Made by a program: the position numbers and the translations under genes. DNA of 64,000 nt. Origin: Paenalcaligenes hermetiae (lineage in GTDB: Bacteria; Pseudomonadota; Gammaproteobacteria; Burkholderiales; Burkholderiaceae_B). The notes beneath the pieces are model-generated. The model did no database searches, had not been told where the DNA came from, and saw nothing but the letters and a program-made list of their open reading frames with translations. Numbering within the stretch: the first letter of the stretch is position 1; each line of letters begins with the position of its first letter. Positions 24,682 through 33,813 of this stretch are shown piece after piece. The stretch spans positions 282,997 to 346,996 of the forward strand of contig NZ_BAABKD010000001.1 in assembly GCF_039543645.1 (NCBI RefSeq). The letters run 5' to 3'.

Positions 24682-26100
24682 TTAACGCTGCCCGGCACGC
24701 GCCTCAAAACGGCCGCGCCCTTTTTTCTGTGCAAATCCTTCAGCACGCCCTTGTGGTTTCGCCCCACGTGGACGACGTGACTTATCTAAAGCACCAGCCT
24801 TTTCCCCACGGGCTGGAGCTGCCGGACGTGTGTCTGGCCCCAATGGACGCGCAGGACGGGTATCACGACGCCCCTCTGTGGCTCGCGCCCCAGCGGCAAA
24901 AGCCGGACGACGTCCACGCCCACCGCCCCCACCTTTACGGGCTTTATAAGTAGGACGTACTGCTTTAGTAGGCTCTAAACCAGGAATGGTTTCTACCGGA
25001 ATCGGCTGCCCAATAAAATGCTCAATACGACGCACTTTATGACGCTCAGACACATTCGCTAAAGTAAAAGCCAAACCATCTTTGCCTGCCCGCCCTGTAC
25101 GACCAATACGATGGGTGTAGTCCTCGGCCTGCATAGGCAAGTCGTAATTGATGGCATGGCTAATCCCCTGCACATCAATACCACGCGCGGCAACATCCGT
25201 AGCAACTAACACACGTAAACGACGGCGCTGTAATAAGTTCAGGGTGCGCGTGCGCTGACGCTGATTCATATCCCCATGTAATGCACCTGCCGCAAACCCT
25301 TCGTCACATAAACGATCGGCCAGTTCATCCGCACCACGCTTGGTAGCAGTAAAAATAATCGCTTGATCTAAGTTGCTATCGCGTAGTAAATGATCTAACA
25401 GCTGCTCTTTATGGTGCTGATTATCAGCGTAGAGCAAAGCCTGAGTAATATTCTGGTGTTTTTCTTTGTGACCCGAGACCTCTATCGACAACGGGTCGCG
25501 CATCATAGCGCTAGCCAATTTTGCCACTGAGCCATCTAAGGTTGCAGAAAATAAAAGGGTTTGGCGCTCGGAAGGGGTACGCGCTACGATACGCTCAATG
25601 TCTTCGATAAAGCCCATATCTAACATACGGTCCGCTTCATCCAGCACCAGCGTTTGTACTGTATTTAATTTAACGCGCTTAGACTGCAAATGATCCATCA
25701 AGCGCCCTGGAGTTGCTACCAGCACATCCACACGGCGCGACAAGGCTTTTAATTGAGCGCCATAAGGCATGCCGCCCACAACCACCGCCACCCGCAAATC
25801 TCGACACTGAGAAGCGTAGGTTTTTGCTGCGTCCCCTACCTGCATCGCCAGCTCTCGCGTTGGTGCTAATACCAATACGGACACGCCCCGAGGCCGCTGG
25901 GGATTGGAAACAATACGATGTAAGGCAGGCAGCATAAAAGCCGCGGTTTTACCACTGCCTGTTTGTGCCGATACCATTAAATCATGGCCCTCAAGCGCTT
26001 TAGGGATGGAGGCCGACTGCACCGATGTTGGGGATTCAAAACCCGCTTTTTTTAGGGCGGAAACCAAATGAGTCGATAAACCTAGGGTTTCAAAAGACAT
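24682..26100 (-). CDS. DEAD-box ATP-dependent RNA helicase, RhlE-like
   Basis: RNA helicase of 472 residues from the ATG at 26100, which has an AAAGGT site just upstream; the longer frame to 26130 has none. Motifs in order: Q motif, AQTGSGKT (I), PTRELA (Ia), TPGR (Ib), VLDEADRML (II, DEAD), SAT (III), ARGIDVQG (V) and HRIGRTGRAG (VI). The C-terminal ~100 residues are basic and rich in Arg, Gly, Ala and Pro (RKGGGGGRGRRPAF), an RNA-binding tail common in RhlE proteins. It probably remodels rRNA or mRNA structure. Confidence 0.9.
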   Translation of the reverse strand: MSFETLGLSTHLVSALKKAGFESPTSVQSASIPKALEGHDLMVSAQTGSGKTAAFMLPALHRIVSNPQRPRGVSVLVLAPTRELAMQVGDAAKTYASQCRDLRVAVVVGGMPYGAQLKALSRRVDVLVATPGRLMDHLQSKRVKLNTVQTLVLDEADRMLDMGFIEDIERIVARTPSERQTLLFSATLDGSVAKLASAMMRDPLSIEVSGHKEKHQNITQALLYADNQHHKEQLLDHLLRDSNLDQAIIFTATKRGADELADRLCDEGFAAGALHGDMNQRQRTRTLNLLQRRRLRVLVATDVAARGIDVQGISHAINYDLPMQAEDYTHRIGRTGRAGKDGLAFTLANVSERHKVRRIEHFIGQPIPVETIPGLEPTKAVRPTYKARKGGGGGRGRRPAFAAGARATEGRRDTRPARPLGPDTRPAAPARGEKAGALDKSRRPRGAKPQGRAEGFAQKKGRGRFEARAGQR

Positions 26101-26265
26101 ATATGACCTTTGTTGTAAGCACAACAACAATTACACCTATCAAAAAACAGGTGCAAAGATTAATTGGAAAGCATCGGGCCGACCAATCAACCTAATAAGC
26201 AAAGGCATATATATGCTAAAACAGGCGGGGGGTCAGAAAACGCGATGACATGGCAGCAAAACGCT

Positions 26266-26312
26266 GCAAAAAATGAAGAAGTGGCTTAGCTTACAAAATT
26301 AAGCTAAGCCAC
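26266..26312 (-). terminator. terminator of the small membrane-peptide gene
   Basis: A perfect 13-bp stem (GTGGCTTAGCTTA at 26281-26293, TAAGCTAAGCCAC at 26300-26312, 6-base loop) lies 35 bp after the small gene. In the minus direction it is followed by TTCTTCATTTTTT, a terminator-like tail. Confidence 0.7.
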
Positions 26313-26346
26313 CCATTAACGCATAATTTTTTACTTTTAGCAAGGG

Positions 26347-26421
26347 TTATCCCCAAATCAACCAAATCAATAAAATAATAGGAATAGGCACACCCAACAA
26401 CCATAAGAGAATGGATTTCAT
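26347..26421 (-). CDS. 24-residue hydrophobic membrane peptide
   Basis: Very short gene with the features of a real one: an AAGGAGG ribosome-binding site four bases before the ATG, a stop after 24 codons and its own terminator. The peptide begins MKSILLWLLGVPIPIILL and ends IWLIWG, a single membrane span with a Gly-Val-Pro-Ile-Pro kink in the middle and one lysine at the N-terminus. No function is known to me. It is not part of the helicase gene, which starts 247 bp further on in transcription order. It is below the length cut-off of most gene callers. Confidence 0.6.
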   Translation of the reverse strand: MKSILLWLLGVPIPIILLIWLIWG

Positions 26422-26546
26422 ACTGCCTCCTTTTTAAGTATTCGGCTTATGCAACATGGCACACTTTCAGCATACTGCTTTACCCTCTAAGTGCCGCGCA
26501 TAAATGTAAGCAAACCCATCTTCTTTTCAAAAACGCATCCACAACA

Positions 26547-26796
26547 TTGACATCCTCCCCGGCCTGAAGGCCGGAGATTCCTACGGCGCTCAGGTGCGGC
26601 ATTGAGCCACTCCTGAGTCGCTTCGGTGGGTTCCTGGGCCGAGTGCGCAACCGCTGCTCGTATCTCCACAGGCGTTACTTCCGGCATGCCCTGCCGTAGG
26701 CTGCCTTGGTTGTCGGCAGCAATGCCATTATAGGACGGCTGCGCCGTCCGCGCTATCCTTCCCCGCCCTGAATGGCGGAACTTGTCGCGCACCGGG
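26547..26796 (-). mobile_element. decayed 3' end of a TnpB-type (IS200/IS605 superfamily) element
   Basis: About 250 bp of locally GC-rich DNA directly after the ssb stop. In the minus direction it reads a TnpB-like C-terminal tail (SAQEPTEATQ, then RRNLRPSGRGGCQ). It ends in the palindromic right end typical of these elements, CCGGCC/GGCCGG around TTCA at 26557-26576, then GAGGATGTCAA. A second, similar but weaker palindrome of the same style lies at 26763-26778 and a 7-bp GC stem at 26733-26749. No transposase start, catalytic domain or left end is present, so this is a remnant. The stem structures coincide with where an omega-RNA scaffold would be. Confidence 0.65.
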
Positions 26797-27309
26797 TCAA
26801 AACGGAATATCGTCATCCATATCCGATAAGTTATCCATTGGGGACGCTTGATAATTTTGCTGAGGCGGAGCTTGTCGAGGTGCGGGCTGCGCAGCAGCTT
26901 GCTGTGGTACGGCTTGGCGCTGAGGCTGTGGGGCTTGATTATAGTCATCACCACCAAAGTCTCCACCACTATCCCCGCGCCCGCCTAGCATTTGCATTTG
27001 ATCAGCAATGATTTCAGTGGTGTAACGGTCTTGGCCATCTTGCCCCTGCCATTTACGGGTACGAAGGCGGCCTTCGATATAAACCGGGCGGCCTTTACGC
27101 AAGTATTCCCCAGCGATTTCCGCTAAACGGTTAAACATCACCACGCGGTGCCATTCGGTTTCTTCGCGACGCTCGCCAGTTTGGCTATCACGCGTAGCAT
27201 ATGTAGTCGCGATGGACAGATTGCACATTGCCGACCCGCTCGCTGTGTAGCGCACCTCGGGATCACGCCCAAGGTTGCCAACTAAAATGACTTTATTAAC
27301 TGATGCCAT
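26797..27309 (-). CDS. ssb: single-stranded DNA-binding protein
   Basis: Homotetrameric SSB of 170 residues for replication, repair and recombination. The OB fold fills residues 1-108 (MASVNKVILVGNLGRDPEVRY begins it; WHRVVMFNRLAEIAGEYLRKG follows). A Gln/Pro/Ala-rich disordered linker and the acidic tip MDDDIPF come next, the docking site for partner proteins. The tip is intact, so the mobile-element remnant starting right after the stop has not damaged the gene. It is near uvrA with an MFS gene in between, a layout common in betaproteobacteria. Confidence 0.95.
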   Translation of the reverse strand: MASVNKVILVGNLGRDPEVRYTASGSAMCNLSIATTYATRDSQTGERREETEWHRVVMFNRLAEIAGEYLRKGRPVYIEGRLRTRKWQGQDGQDRYTTEIIADQMQMLGGRGDSGGDFGGDDYNQAPQPQRQAVPQQAAAQPAPRQAPPQQNYQASPMDNLSDMDDDIPF

Positions 27310-27412
27310 GTTGTATTCCTATCTCAAGTAAATTCGATGATCTATTATGCGGGATTTTATTTCTCTGCCCCAGTGGCTTAACCCAACCAATGTGATCTTT
27401 TCGCCTAATGGT

Positions 27413-28621
27413 TTATAAAACCGTTTTAAACTGTCGGGTTGTTAGCCACCATAATAGAGCTAGTGCCGCACCGATCCATAACGCCCAATGTACACCAACC
27501 GTGGCGGCGATAACACCCCCCGTTAAACCACCACCAAACACGCCCAGCGACTGCGTTGTATTGTAAAAACCCATGGCTAAACCTTTATATTCGGCAGGGG
27601 CAACGCGGGACACCATAGAGGGTTGTAATGCCTCTAAGGTATTAAAAATCACAAAGAAAACAAATAAAGCCACCACCATCGCCCACAAGCTAAAACTGGC
27701 CCATGGCATCAACGCCATAATCGCGGCTAATGCTAAGACTAACCATTGCAAAACGCGACGGTGCGCTTTACGTACTTCCGTGTAAATTACCATCGGTATC
27801 ATCAAAGCAAACGACAGCACGATTACCGGCAAATATACCTTCCACAGAGAGCCAGAATCAAACTGTCCTAGTTGCGCCAACACCCCTGGGATCACCACAA
27901 ACAGCATCATCAAAATAAAATGCAAGGCAAATACACCAAAATTTAGCCGTAATAAGTCCCCCTGCTTCAATACATCCGATGCTTTAGCACGTATGATCGG
28001 TTCCGCCTGCGGGTATTCGGGAATAGCAAAAGTGGCGAGCAATAAGCAAACAAAGCCTAATAAGCTAATAGCCCAAAAAAGCCCCGATAAGCCAAACTGC
28101 CCCACTAATACGGGCGATAAAACCAAAGACACAGCAAAAGACAAGCCTATTGCCGAGCCCACCATCGCCATGGCACGGGTGCGCACCTCGGGGCGGGTCG
28201 CATCGGCTACCCAAGCGGTAATCGCTGCAGAAATCGCACCTAAACCCTGTAAAACGCGACCCACAATAATGCCATCTACACTTTGTGCTAGGGCACTCAC
28301 TACCCCACCTAAAACAAAAAGCAACATTCCGCCCATAATCACAGGGCGGCGCCCCCACTTATCCGAAGCCATCCCTAAAGGAATCTGCATAATTGCTTGG
28401 GTAAGCCCATACGCACCCAACGCAATACCGACTTTTGTTGCATTATTTCCACCAGGTATCGATTGGGCGGCCACAGCAAAAATAGGGGTCAATAAAAACA
28501 AGCCCAACATGCGTGTAGAAAACAACAAAGCCAACAATACACTGGCTTTACGCTCTTGGGGGTTAAGTGATATTCGCTCACGTTTAGATGAAATGGTTTG
28601 CCTGCTCATGAACTGGCTCAT
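27413..28621 (-). CDS. MFS transporter, YajR-like
   Basis: Major facilitator permease of 402 residues with twelve predicted membrane segments. MFS motif A is seen as GMASDKWGRRPVI after segment 2, and the antiporter-like region GRVLQGLGAISAAITAWVAD in segment 4. The N-terminus has ~25 polar residues before segment 1. It lacks the C-terminal YAM domain of E. coli YajR. The substrate is unknown; it is usually annotated as a drug or sugar efflux permease. It is divergent from uvrA and upstream of ssb. Starts at 28621 or 28609 are both possible. Confidence 0.82.
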   Translation of the reverse strand: MSQFMSRQTISSKRERISLNPQERKASVLLALLFSTRMLGLFLLTPIFAVAAQSIPGGNNATKVGIALGAYGLTQAIMQIPLGMASDKWGRRPVIMGGMLLFVLGGVVSALAQSVDGIIVGRVLQGLGAISAAITAWVADATRPEVRTRAMAMVGSAIGLSFAVSLVLSPVLVGQFGLSGLFWAISLLGFVCLLLATFAIPEYPQAEPIIRAKASDVLKQGDLLRLNFGVFALHFILMMLFVVIPGVLAQLGQFDSGSLWKVYLPVIVLSFALMIPMVIYTEVRKAHRRVLQWLVLALAAIMALMPWASFSLWAMVVALFVFFVIFNTLEALQPSMVSRVAPAEYKGLAMGFYNTTQSLGVFGGGLTGGVIAATVGVHWALWIGAALALLWWLTTRQFKTVL

Positions 28622-28736
28622 GCCTCATTGAATAATTTAATACTTTAGCCAATAGCCTACGGGTTTTAGGACAGGAAGACACATAGCGCGCTATAGTAGT
28701 ACGTTAGCCTTTTGACCCTAGCACGTAAAAAATCGA

Positions 28737-31565
28737 ATGGAATTAATACGTATTCGCGGTGCACGCACGCATAATCTGAAAAACCTTTCAGTAGACTTAC
28801 CCCGTCAGAAACTGGTTGTTATTACCGGTTTATCTGGCTCAGGTAAGTCTTCCTTAGCTTTTGACACCCTATATGCGGAAGGTCAACGACGCTATGTGGA
28901 AAGCCTATCTGCCTATGCACGCCAATTTTTACAAATCATGGATAAGCCTGATGTGGACTTAATCGAAGGCCTGTCTCCTGCTATCGCTATTGAACAAAAG
29001 GCAGCAGGACATAACCCGCGATCCACCGTGGGGACCACCACCGAAATCCATGATTACTTACGTTTATTGTATGCCCGTGTCGGTACGCCCTATTGTCCTA
29101 TCCATCAGCTGCCTTTGCAATCACATACGATTAGCCAGATGGTAGATGCACTATTGGCTTGGCCACAAGAAACGCGCGTCGCCATTTTAGCCCCTATTGC
29201 CTTAGAGCAAAACCAAGACCTAATAGAGCTCGGGCGCAGCCTGCAATCTCAAGGCTTTGTGCGGGTACGTTACAACGGGGTCATGCAAAGTCTTGATGAG
29301 CCCTTAGCCACTACAGACACCACGCCACAGATCGAGGTGGTTATCGATCGCTTGCGCGTTCGCGCCGATAGCGCTCAGCGCCTAGCCGAAAGCTTAGAAA
29401 CGGCCACACAGCTCAGTGCAGGCAAAGCCGATGTGCTCAATATGGATACCGAAGCCATCCAGCGTTTTAACCTGCATTTTTCCTGCCCCGAATGCGACTA
29501 TCATCTTGATGAGCTCGAGCCTCGCTTATTTAGTTTTAATAACCCGGCAGGAGCCTGTCCAGAATGCGCGGGCTTAGGAGAAACCGAGGTGTTTGATCCA
29601 AAGCGGGTGGTCGCTGTGCCGGATCTCAGCCTAGCAGGTGGCGCGATTGCTGGTTGGGATCGTCGCAATGCATTCACCTTTAATCTACTCAAAAGCCTCG
29701 CGGATTATTATGGTTTTGACATTGATGAGCCTTTTGATCAATTAGACCCTAACGTACAGCACTGTATCTTATATGGTTCGGGCGAGGAAGCCATCCCGTT
29801 TATCTACTTGACAGAAAAAGGCACCACCACGATTAAACACCACCCCTTTGAAGGGGTCATCCCCAATCTAATGCGACGTTGGCAGGAGACCGACTCCAGT
29901 GCGGTACGTGAAGAGCTCAACAAACTACGGCGTCTTCAAACTTGCCCTGCTTGTCATGGAGCACGGCTTAATACCGCTGCTCGCCATGTTTACTTAGGCG
30001 ACAATGACCCGCAACCCATTTATGCAGTGGAACACTTGTCCTTACAAGACTGTTTGGAGTGGTTTGCCAACCTGCAGTTAAGCGGTGCTAAACAAGATAT
30101 CGCAGCACGCATCATTGAAGAAATCCAAGCACGTTTACGTTTTTTAAATAATGTGGGTCTAAGCTACCTGTCCTTAGATCGCCGAGCCAACACCATTTCG
30201 GGGGGGGAAGCGCAGCGTATCCGCCTCGCCAGTCAAATTGGCTCTGGCTTAACCGGTGTGATGTATGTGCTGGATGAACCTTCCATTGGTTTACACCAGC
30301 GTGACAATGACAAGCTGATTCTCACGTTGCAACAATTGCGAGACTTAGGCAATAGCGTCATTGTGGTTGAGCACGATGAGGATATGATGCGTCAAGCCGA
30401 TTATTTGGTCGATATGGGGCCAGGTGCTGGAGAGCTTGGCGGGGAAATTATTGCTCAGGGCACGCCAGCTGAAATAATGAACGACCCAAACTCGATGACT
30501 GGTCAGTACCTAAGTGGCGCTAAAAAAATCCAAGCCATTCATACGCGCCCCGTCACCCCTGATCTACCGCGCTTAAGCCTATGGGGAGCACACGGCAACA
30601 ACTTAAAACAGGTGGATTTACACTTACCCTTGCAGCGCTTTATCTGCATTACGGGGGTTTCCGGATCCGGAAAATCCACCTTAATCAATCACACGCTCGC
30701 CAAAGCCGTGGCTAAAGCCTTACACCGCGCCCAAAGCGAGCCCGCTCCCTATGAGCGCCTAACCGGTCTTGAGCATGTAGATAAAATCATCACCGTAGAT
30801 CAAAGTCCCATTGGCCGTACACCACGAAGCAATCCCGCAACCTACACGGGCCTGTTTACGCCTATTAGAGAGCTCTTTGCTGGTGTGCCCGAAGCTCGTG
30901 TACGCGGCTATGACGCCGGTCGCTTTTCTTTTAATGTGAAAGGGGGGCGTTGCGAAGCGTGCCAGGGTGACGGCGTGGTAAAAGTTGAAATGCACTTTTT
31001 ACCTGATGTCTACGTGCCTTGTGATGTGTGTCATGGTGCGCGCTATAACCGTGAAACCCTAGAAATTCATTATCGTGGCAAAAATATCAGCGAGGTATTG
31101 GATCTAACCGTAGCCCAGGCCATGACCTACTTTGAGGCGGTCCCCACGATTGCGCGCAAGCTCCAAACCTTGATGGATGTCGGTTTGTCTTATCTACGGC
31201 TGGGTCAAAGCGCTACCACCCTGTCTGGGGGGGAAGCACAGCGGGTTAAGCTCGCTTTAGAACTCTCTAAACGTAGTACTGGCAATACACTATATATTTT
31301 AGATGAGCCCACCACAGGGCTACATTTTCAAGATATTGCGCTTTTACTCGATGTACTGAATCAACTGGTCGATGCCGGCAATACAGTGGTCGTGATCGAA
31401 CACAACCTAGATGTCATCAAAACCGCTGACTGGATTATTGATATTGGTCCAGAGGGGGGCGATGGGGGCGGACAAATCGTTGTAGAGGGCACCCCTGAGA
31501 CGGTTGCCCGCTGCGACCAAAGCTACACCGGCCGTTACTTACAGCCCCTGCTAACAGGTAACTAA
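28737..31565 (+). CDS. uvrA: excinuclease ABC subunit UvrA
   Basis: DNA-damage recognition ATPase of nucleotide excision repair, 942 residues. It has two ABC modules: Walker A GLSGSGKSSL near 32 and GVSGSGKSTL near 640, signatures TISGGEAQRI and TLSGGEAQRV, and zinc-binding cysteine sets CPEC...CPEC and CEAC...CDVC. The SSIGLH- and TTGLH-type Walker B segments are intact. It works with UvrB and UvrC encoded elsewhere. The 115-bp gap to the MFS gene shows no clear LexA box by eye. Confidence 0.97.
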   Translation: MELIRIRGARTHNLKNLSVDLPRQKLVVITGLSGSGKSSLAFDTLYAEGQRRYVESLSAYARQFLQIMDKPDVDLIEGLSPAIAIEQKAAGHNPRSTVGTTTEIHDYLRLLYARVGTPYCPIHQLPLQSHTISQMVDALLAWPQETRVAILAPIALEQNQDLIELGRSLQSQGFVRVRYNGVMQSLDEPLATTDTTPQIEVVIDRLRVRADSAQRLAESLETATQLSAGKADVLNMDTEAIQRFNLHFSCPECDYHLDELEPRLFSFNNPAGACPECAGLGETEVFDPKRVVAVPDLSLAGGAIAGWDRRNAFTFNLLKSLADYYGFDIDEPFDQLDPNVQHCILYGSGEEAIPFIYLTEKGTTTIKHHPFEGVIPNLMRRWQETDSSAVREELNKLRRLQTCPACHGARLNTAARHVYLGDNDPQPIYAVEHLSLQDCLEWFANLQLSGAKQDIAARIIEEIQARLRFLNNVGLSYLSLDRRANTISGGEAQRIRLASQIGSGLTGVMYVLDEPSIGLHQRDNDKLILTLQQLRDLGNSVIVVEHDEDMMRQADYLVDMGPGAGELGGEIIAQGTPAEIMNDPNSMTGQYLSGAKKIQAIHTRPVTPDLPRLSLWGAHGNNLKQVDLHLPLQRFICITGVSGSGKSTLINHTLAKAVAKALHRAQSEPAPYERLTGLEHVDKIITVDQSPIGRTPRSNPATYTGLFTPIRELFAGVPEARVRGYDAGRFSFNVKGGRCEACQGDGVVKVEMHFLPDVYVPCDVCHGARYNRETLEIHYRGKNISEVLDLTVAQAMTYFEAVPTIARKLQTLMDVGLSYLRLGQSATTLSGGEAQRVKLALELSKRSTGNTLYILDEPTTGLHFQDIALLLDVLNQLVDAGNTVVVIEHNLDVIKTADWIIDIGPEGGDGGGQIVVEGTPETVARCDQSYTGRYLQPLLTGN

Positions 31566-31603
31566 ACACGCAAGCATAAGCTACCCGTACACCTATTAAC
31601 GCT

Positions 31604-32734
31604 TTACATCACAAACAAGTCACGATGTTCTTTAATAGCAAAGCGGTCTGTCATGCCCGCCACATAGTCCGCTATGGCTCGTGCTTGCTCGTTAAAATCC
31701 TCGCGTCGATGCTCAGCTGCCAAAAGCCCTGGTTCAGCAATAAAGGCCTCAAACAAATCTCGCACAATACGCCGTGCCTTGTGGGTCATGCGTAAAACCC
31801 GATCGTGATAATACAAGTTTTGGCGCAAAAAGCGCTTAAGCTCATCAGCTTGAGCTCGCATATCGGGGCTAAATGCGGCTAAACGCGGGCATTGTCGCAC
31901 CTCGTCCACCGACTGGGGCTGATGTTGCGCTAGATTGGCCAAGGTAGTTTCTGATAAGTCCACCACAAAGGTATGAATCATACGCCGAATAATCTCAGCA
32001 ATCAGGCGCTTACGCATAGTGGGTGCCTGCAGCTGTGGGTATTGCTGCAATACCAGCTCGTGATGCTCAGCAAAAACCTGCACCTCTAAGAGCTGCTCTA
32101 GGGTAATGAGCCCCGAGCGTAGCCCATCATCAATATCATGGTTGTTATACGCAATCTCATCGGCCAGATTGGCTACCTGAGCCTCTAAAGAAGGCTGCGT
32201 GCCATTTAAAAAGCGCAAACCCACCGCACCAAGGCGCTCAGCATGACGCCGGTTACAGTGTTTTAAAATCCCCTCGCGCGTCTCAAAGCATAGGTTTAGG
32301 CCATTAAATTGCGCATAACGCTCTTCGATATGGTCCACAATACGCAGGCTTTGTAAATTATGCTCAAAACCACCGGCTTCGGGTGCTAGCTCACGCATAC
32401 ACAGGTTCAGCTCCTCTTGTCCGGCATGCCCAAAAGGCGTATGCCCTAAATCATGCGCTAGGGCGATGGCTTCGATCAAGTCCTCGTGTAGACCTAAGCG
32501 GCGCGCAATGGCTCGGGCTATTTGTGCGACCTCGATGCTGTGTGTTAGCCGCGTCCGAAATAAATCCCCCTCGTGGTTCACAAACACCTGGGTTTTGTAT
32601 TCCAAGCGCCTAAATGCATTGCAATGAATGATTCGGTCTTTATCACGCTGAAAAGCGTTACGCCCACTGGGCGGGGGTTCAGGATAAAGACGACCTTGGG
32701 ACTGCTCAGGATTACATGCATACGCGGCTAACAT
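31604..32734 (-). CDS. dgt: dGTP triphosphohydrolase (dGTPase-like HD protein)
   Basis: Deoxynucleotide triphosphohydrolase of about 376 residues. HD-domain metal ligands are seen in RLTHSIEVAQ and ALAHDLGHTPFGHAG, with a later conserved D in NLADEIAYNNHDIDDG. It cleaves dGTP (or other dNTPs) to the nucleoside and triphosphate, controlling dNTP pools. The ATG at 32734 is preferred: the AGGAG that overlaps the aroB stop then lies at normal distance, while an upstream GTG and ATG are too close. It follows aroB by a few bases and is co-transcribed with aroKB. Confidence 0.9.
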   Translation of the reverse strand: MLAAYACNPEQSQGRLYPEPPPSGRNAFQRDKDRIIHCNAFRRLEYKTQVFVNHEGDLFRTRLTHSIEVAQIARAIARRLGLHEDLIEAIALAHDLGHTPFGHAGQEELNLCMRELAPEAGGFEHNLQSLRIVDHIEERYAQFNGLNLCFETREGILKHCNRRHAERLGAVGLRFLNGTQPSLEAQVANLADEIAYNNHDIDDGLRSGLITLEQLLEVQVFAEHHELVLQQYPQLQAPTMRKRLIAEIIRRMIHTFVVDLSETTLANLAQHQPQSVDEVRQCPRLAAFSPDMRAQADELKRFLRQNLYYHDRVLRMTHKARRIVRDLFEAFIAEPGLLAAEHRREDFNEQARAIADYVAGMTDRFAIKEHRDLFVM

Positions 32735-32742
32735 CATCACTC

Positions 32743-33813
32743 CTAAAATTGAGCTAAGACTTTTTTCACCGTAGTTACATCTACGGCTTGCACCACACTT
32801 TTGCCTAGCTCAGGTAATAAAACAAAGCGCAGCTGACCGCCCTCGGCTTTTTTATCTAACCCCATCAGATCAATCCATTTATCTGCTTCCCACTGTGGAG
32901 GCTGGGTAGGACAACCGATAGCAGCAACGAGATCTTTGACTAACTGCACATGCTCTGGCGCCAAGCCACAGACCTCGGCGGATAAGGCAGCAGCCATTAT
33001 CATGCCGCAGCCCACGGCCTCGCCATGCAACCATTCACCATAACCCAGCCCCGCTTCAATGGCATGACCAAAAGTATGACCAAAGTTTAATATGGCACGC
33101 AGACCAGACTCGCGCTCATCTTGTGACACCACATAGGCCTTAAGCTCGCATGAGCGCTGTACAGCATACTGCACCACATCAGGCTGCAAGGCGGTAAGCG
33201 CCGCGGCATTTTCCACACACCAATGTAAAAAATCAGCATCCGTGATCATGCCGTATTTGATGACCTCGGCCAGCCCAGCTGCGATTTCTCTTTGTCCAAG
33301 CGTCCCTAATACGTCAATATCGATTTCTACAGCGATTGGCTGGTAAAACGCCCCGATCATATTTTTACCTAAGGGGTGGTTAATCGCGGTTTTCCCCCCT
33401 ACTGATGAATCCACTTGGGACAACAATGTAGTCGGCACCTGCACAAAACGAATGCCTCGCATAAAACAAGCCGCCGCAAAACCACTAATGTCCCCAACTA
33501 CGCCCCCACCTAACGCGACAATAACCGCTTTTCTATCCAATCGGTTTTGTAACAAAGCATCAAAAATCTGATCCAATGTTTGGCTATTTTTATACTGCTC
33601 CCCATCAGGGATAAGCACTTGCACGACTTTTTTTTCTGTGGACTGTAGTGCATTTAATACAGTTTCACCATACAGCGCAAAAACGGTAGGATTAGAAATC
33701 AGCGCAATAGTGGTAGCGTCAGCGGGGATAGATTGTGCCAGCTGAGTTAAACGCCCGGATGCAACATGTATGGGATAGTTGCCACCTGGTGTGTTGACTT
33801 GTACTACACTCAT
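32743..33813 (-). CDS. aroB: 3-dehydroquinate synthase
   Basis: Second enzyme of the shikimate pathway, 356 residues; converts DAHP to 3-dehydroquinate using NAD+ and a divalent metal. Motifs: PDGEQYKN, ALGGGVVGDISGFAAA, PTTLLSQVDSSVGGKTAINH, and the metal-binding E and H in AEVIKYG, NFGHTFGHAIE and LHGEAV. It overlaps aroK by 4 bp (ATGA) and leads into dgt, the usual aroK-aroB-dgt order of betaproteobacteria. Cytoplasmic. Confidence 0.96.
   Translation of the reverse strand: MSVVQVNTPGGNYPIHVASGRLTQLAQSIPADATTIALISNPTVFALYGETVLNALQSTEKKVVQVLIPDGEQYKNSQTLDQIFDALLQNRLDRKAVIVALGGGVVGDISGFAAACFMRGIRFVQVPTTLLSQVDSSVGGKTAINHPLGKNMIGAFYQPIAVEIDIDVLGTLGQREIAAGLAEVIKYGMITDADFLHWCVENAAALTALQPDVVQYAVQRSCELKAYVVSQDERESGLRAILNFGHTFGHAIEAGLGYGEWLHGEAVGCGMIMAAALSAEVCGLAPEHVQLVKDLVAAIGCPTQPPQWEADKWIDLMGLDKKAEGGQLRFVLLPELGKSVVQAVDVTTVKKVLAQF

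Noticed and set aside
26487..26969. 160-codon open frame on the minus strand spanning the ssb 3' end and the downstream segment
   Set aside because: Its first half is a shifted frame of ssb and its second half reads the TnpB-end remnant; there is no ribosome-binding site at its start. It is described as a mobile-element remnant instead.
27993..28631. 212-codon plus-strand open frame opposite the MFS gene
   Set aside because: Antisense shadow rich in Pro, Thr and Lys from the reverse reading of membrane-protein codons; no family resemblance and no ribosome-binding site.
28622..28736. LexA (SOS) box between the MFS gene and uvrA
   Set aside because: No CTG-N10-CAG type palindrome is found in the gap on inspection.
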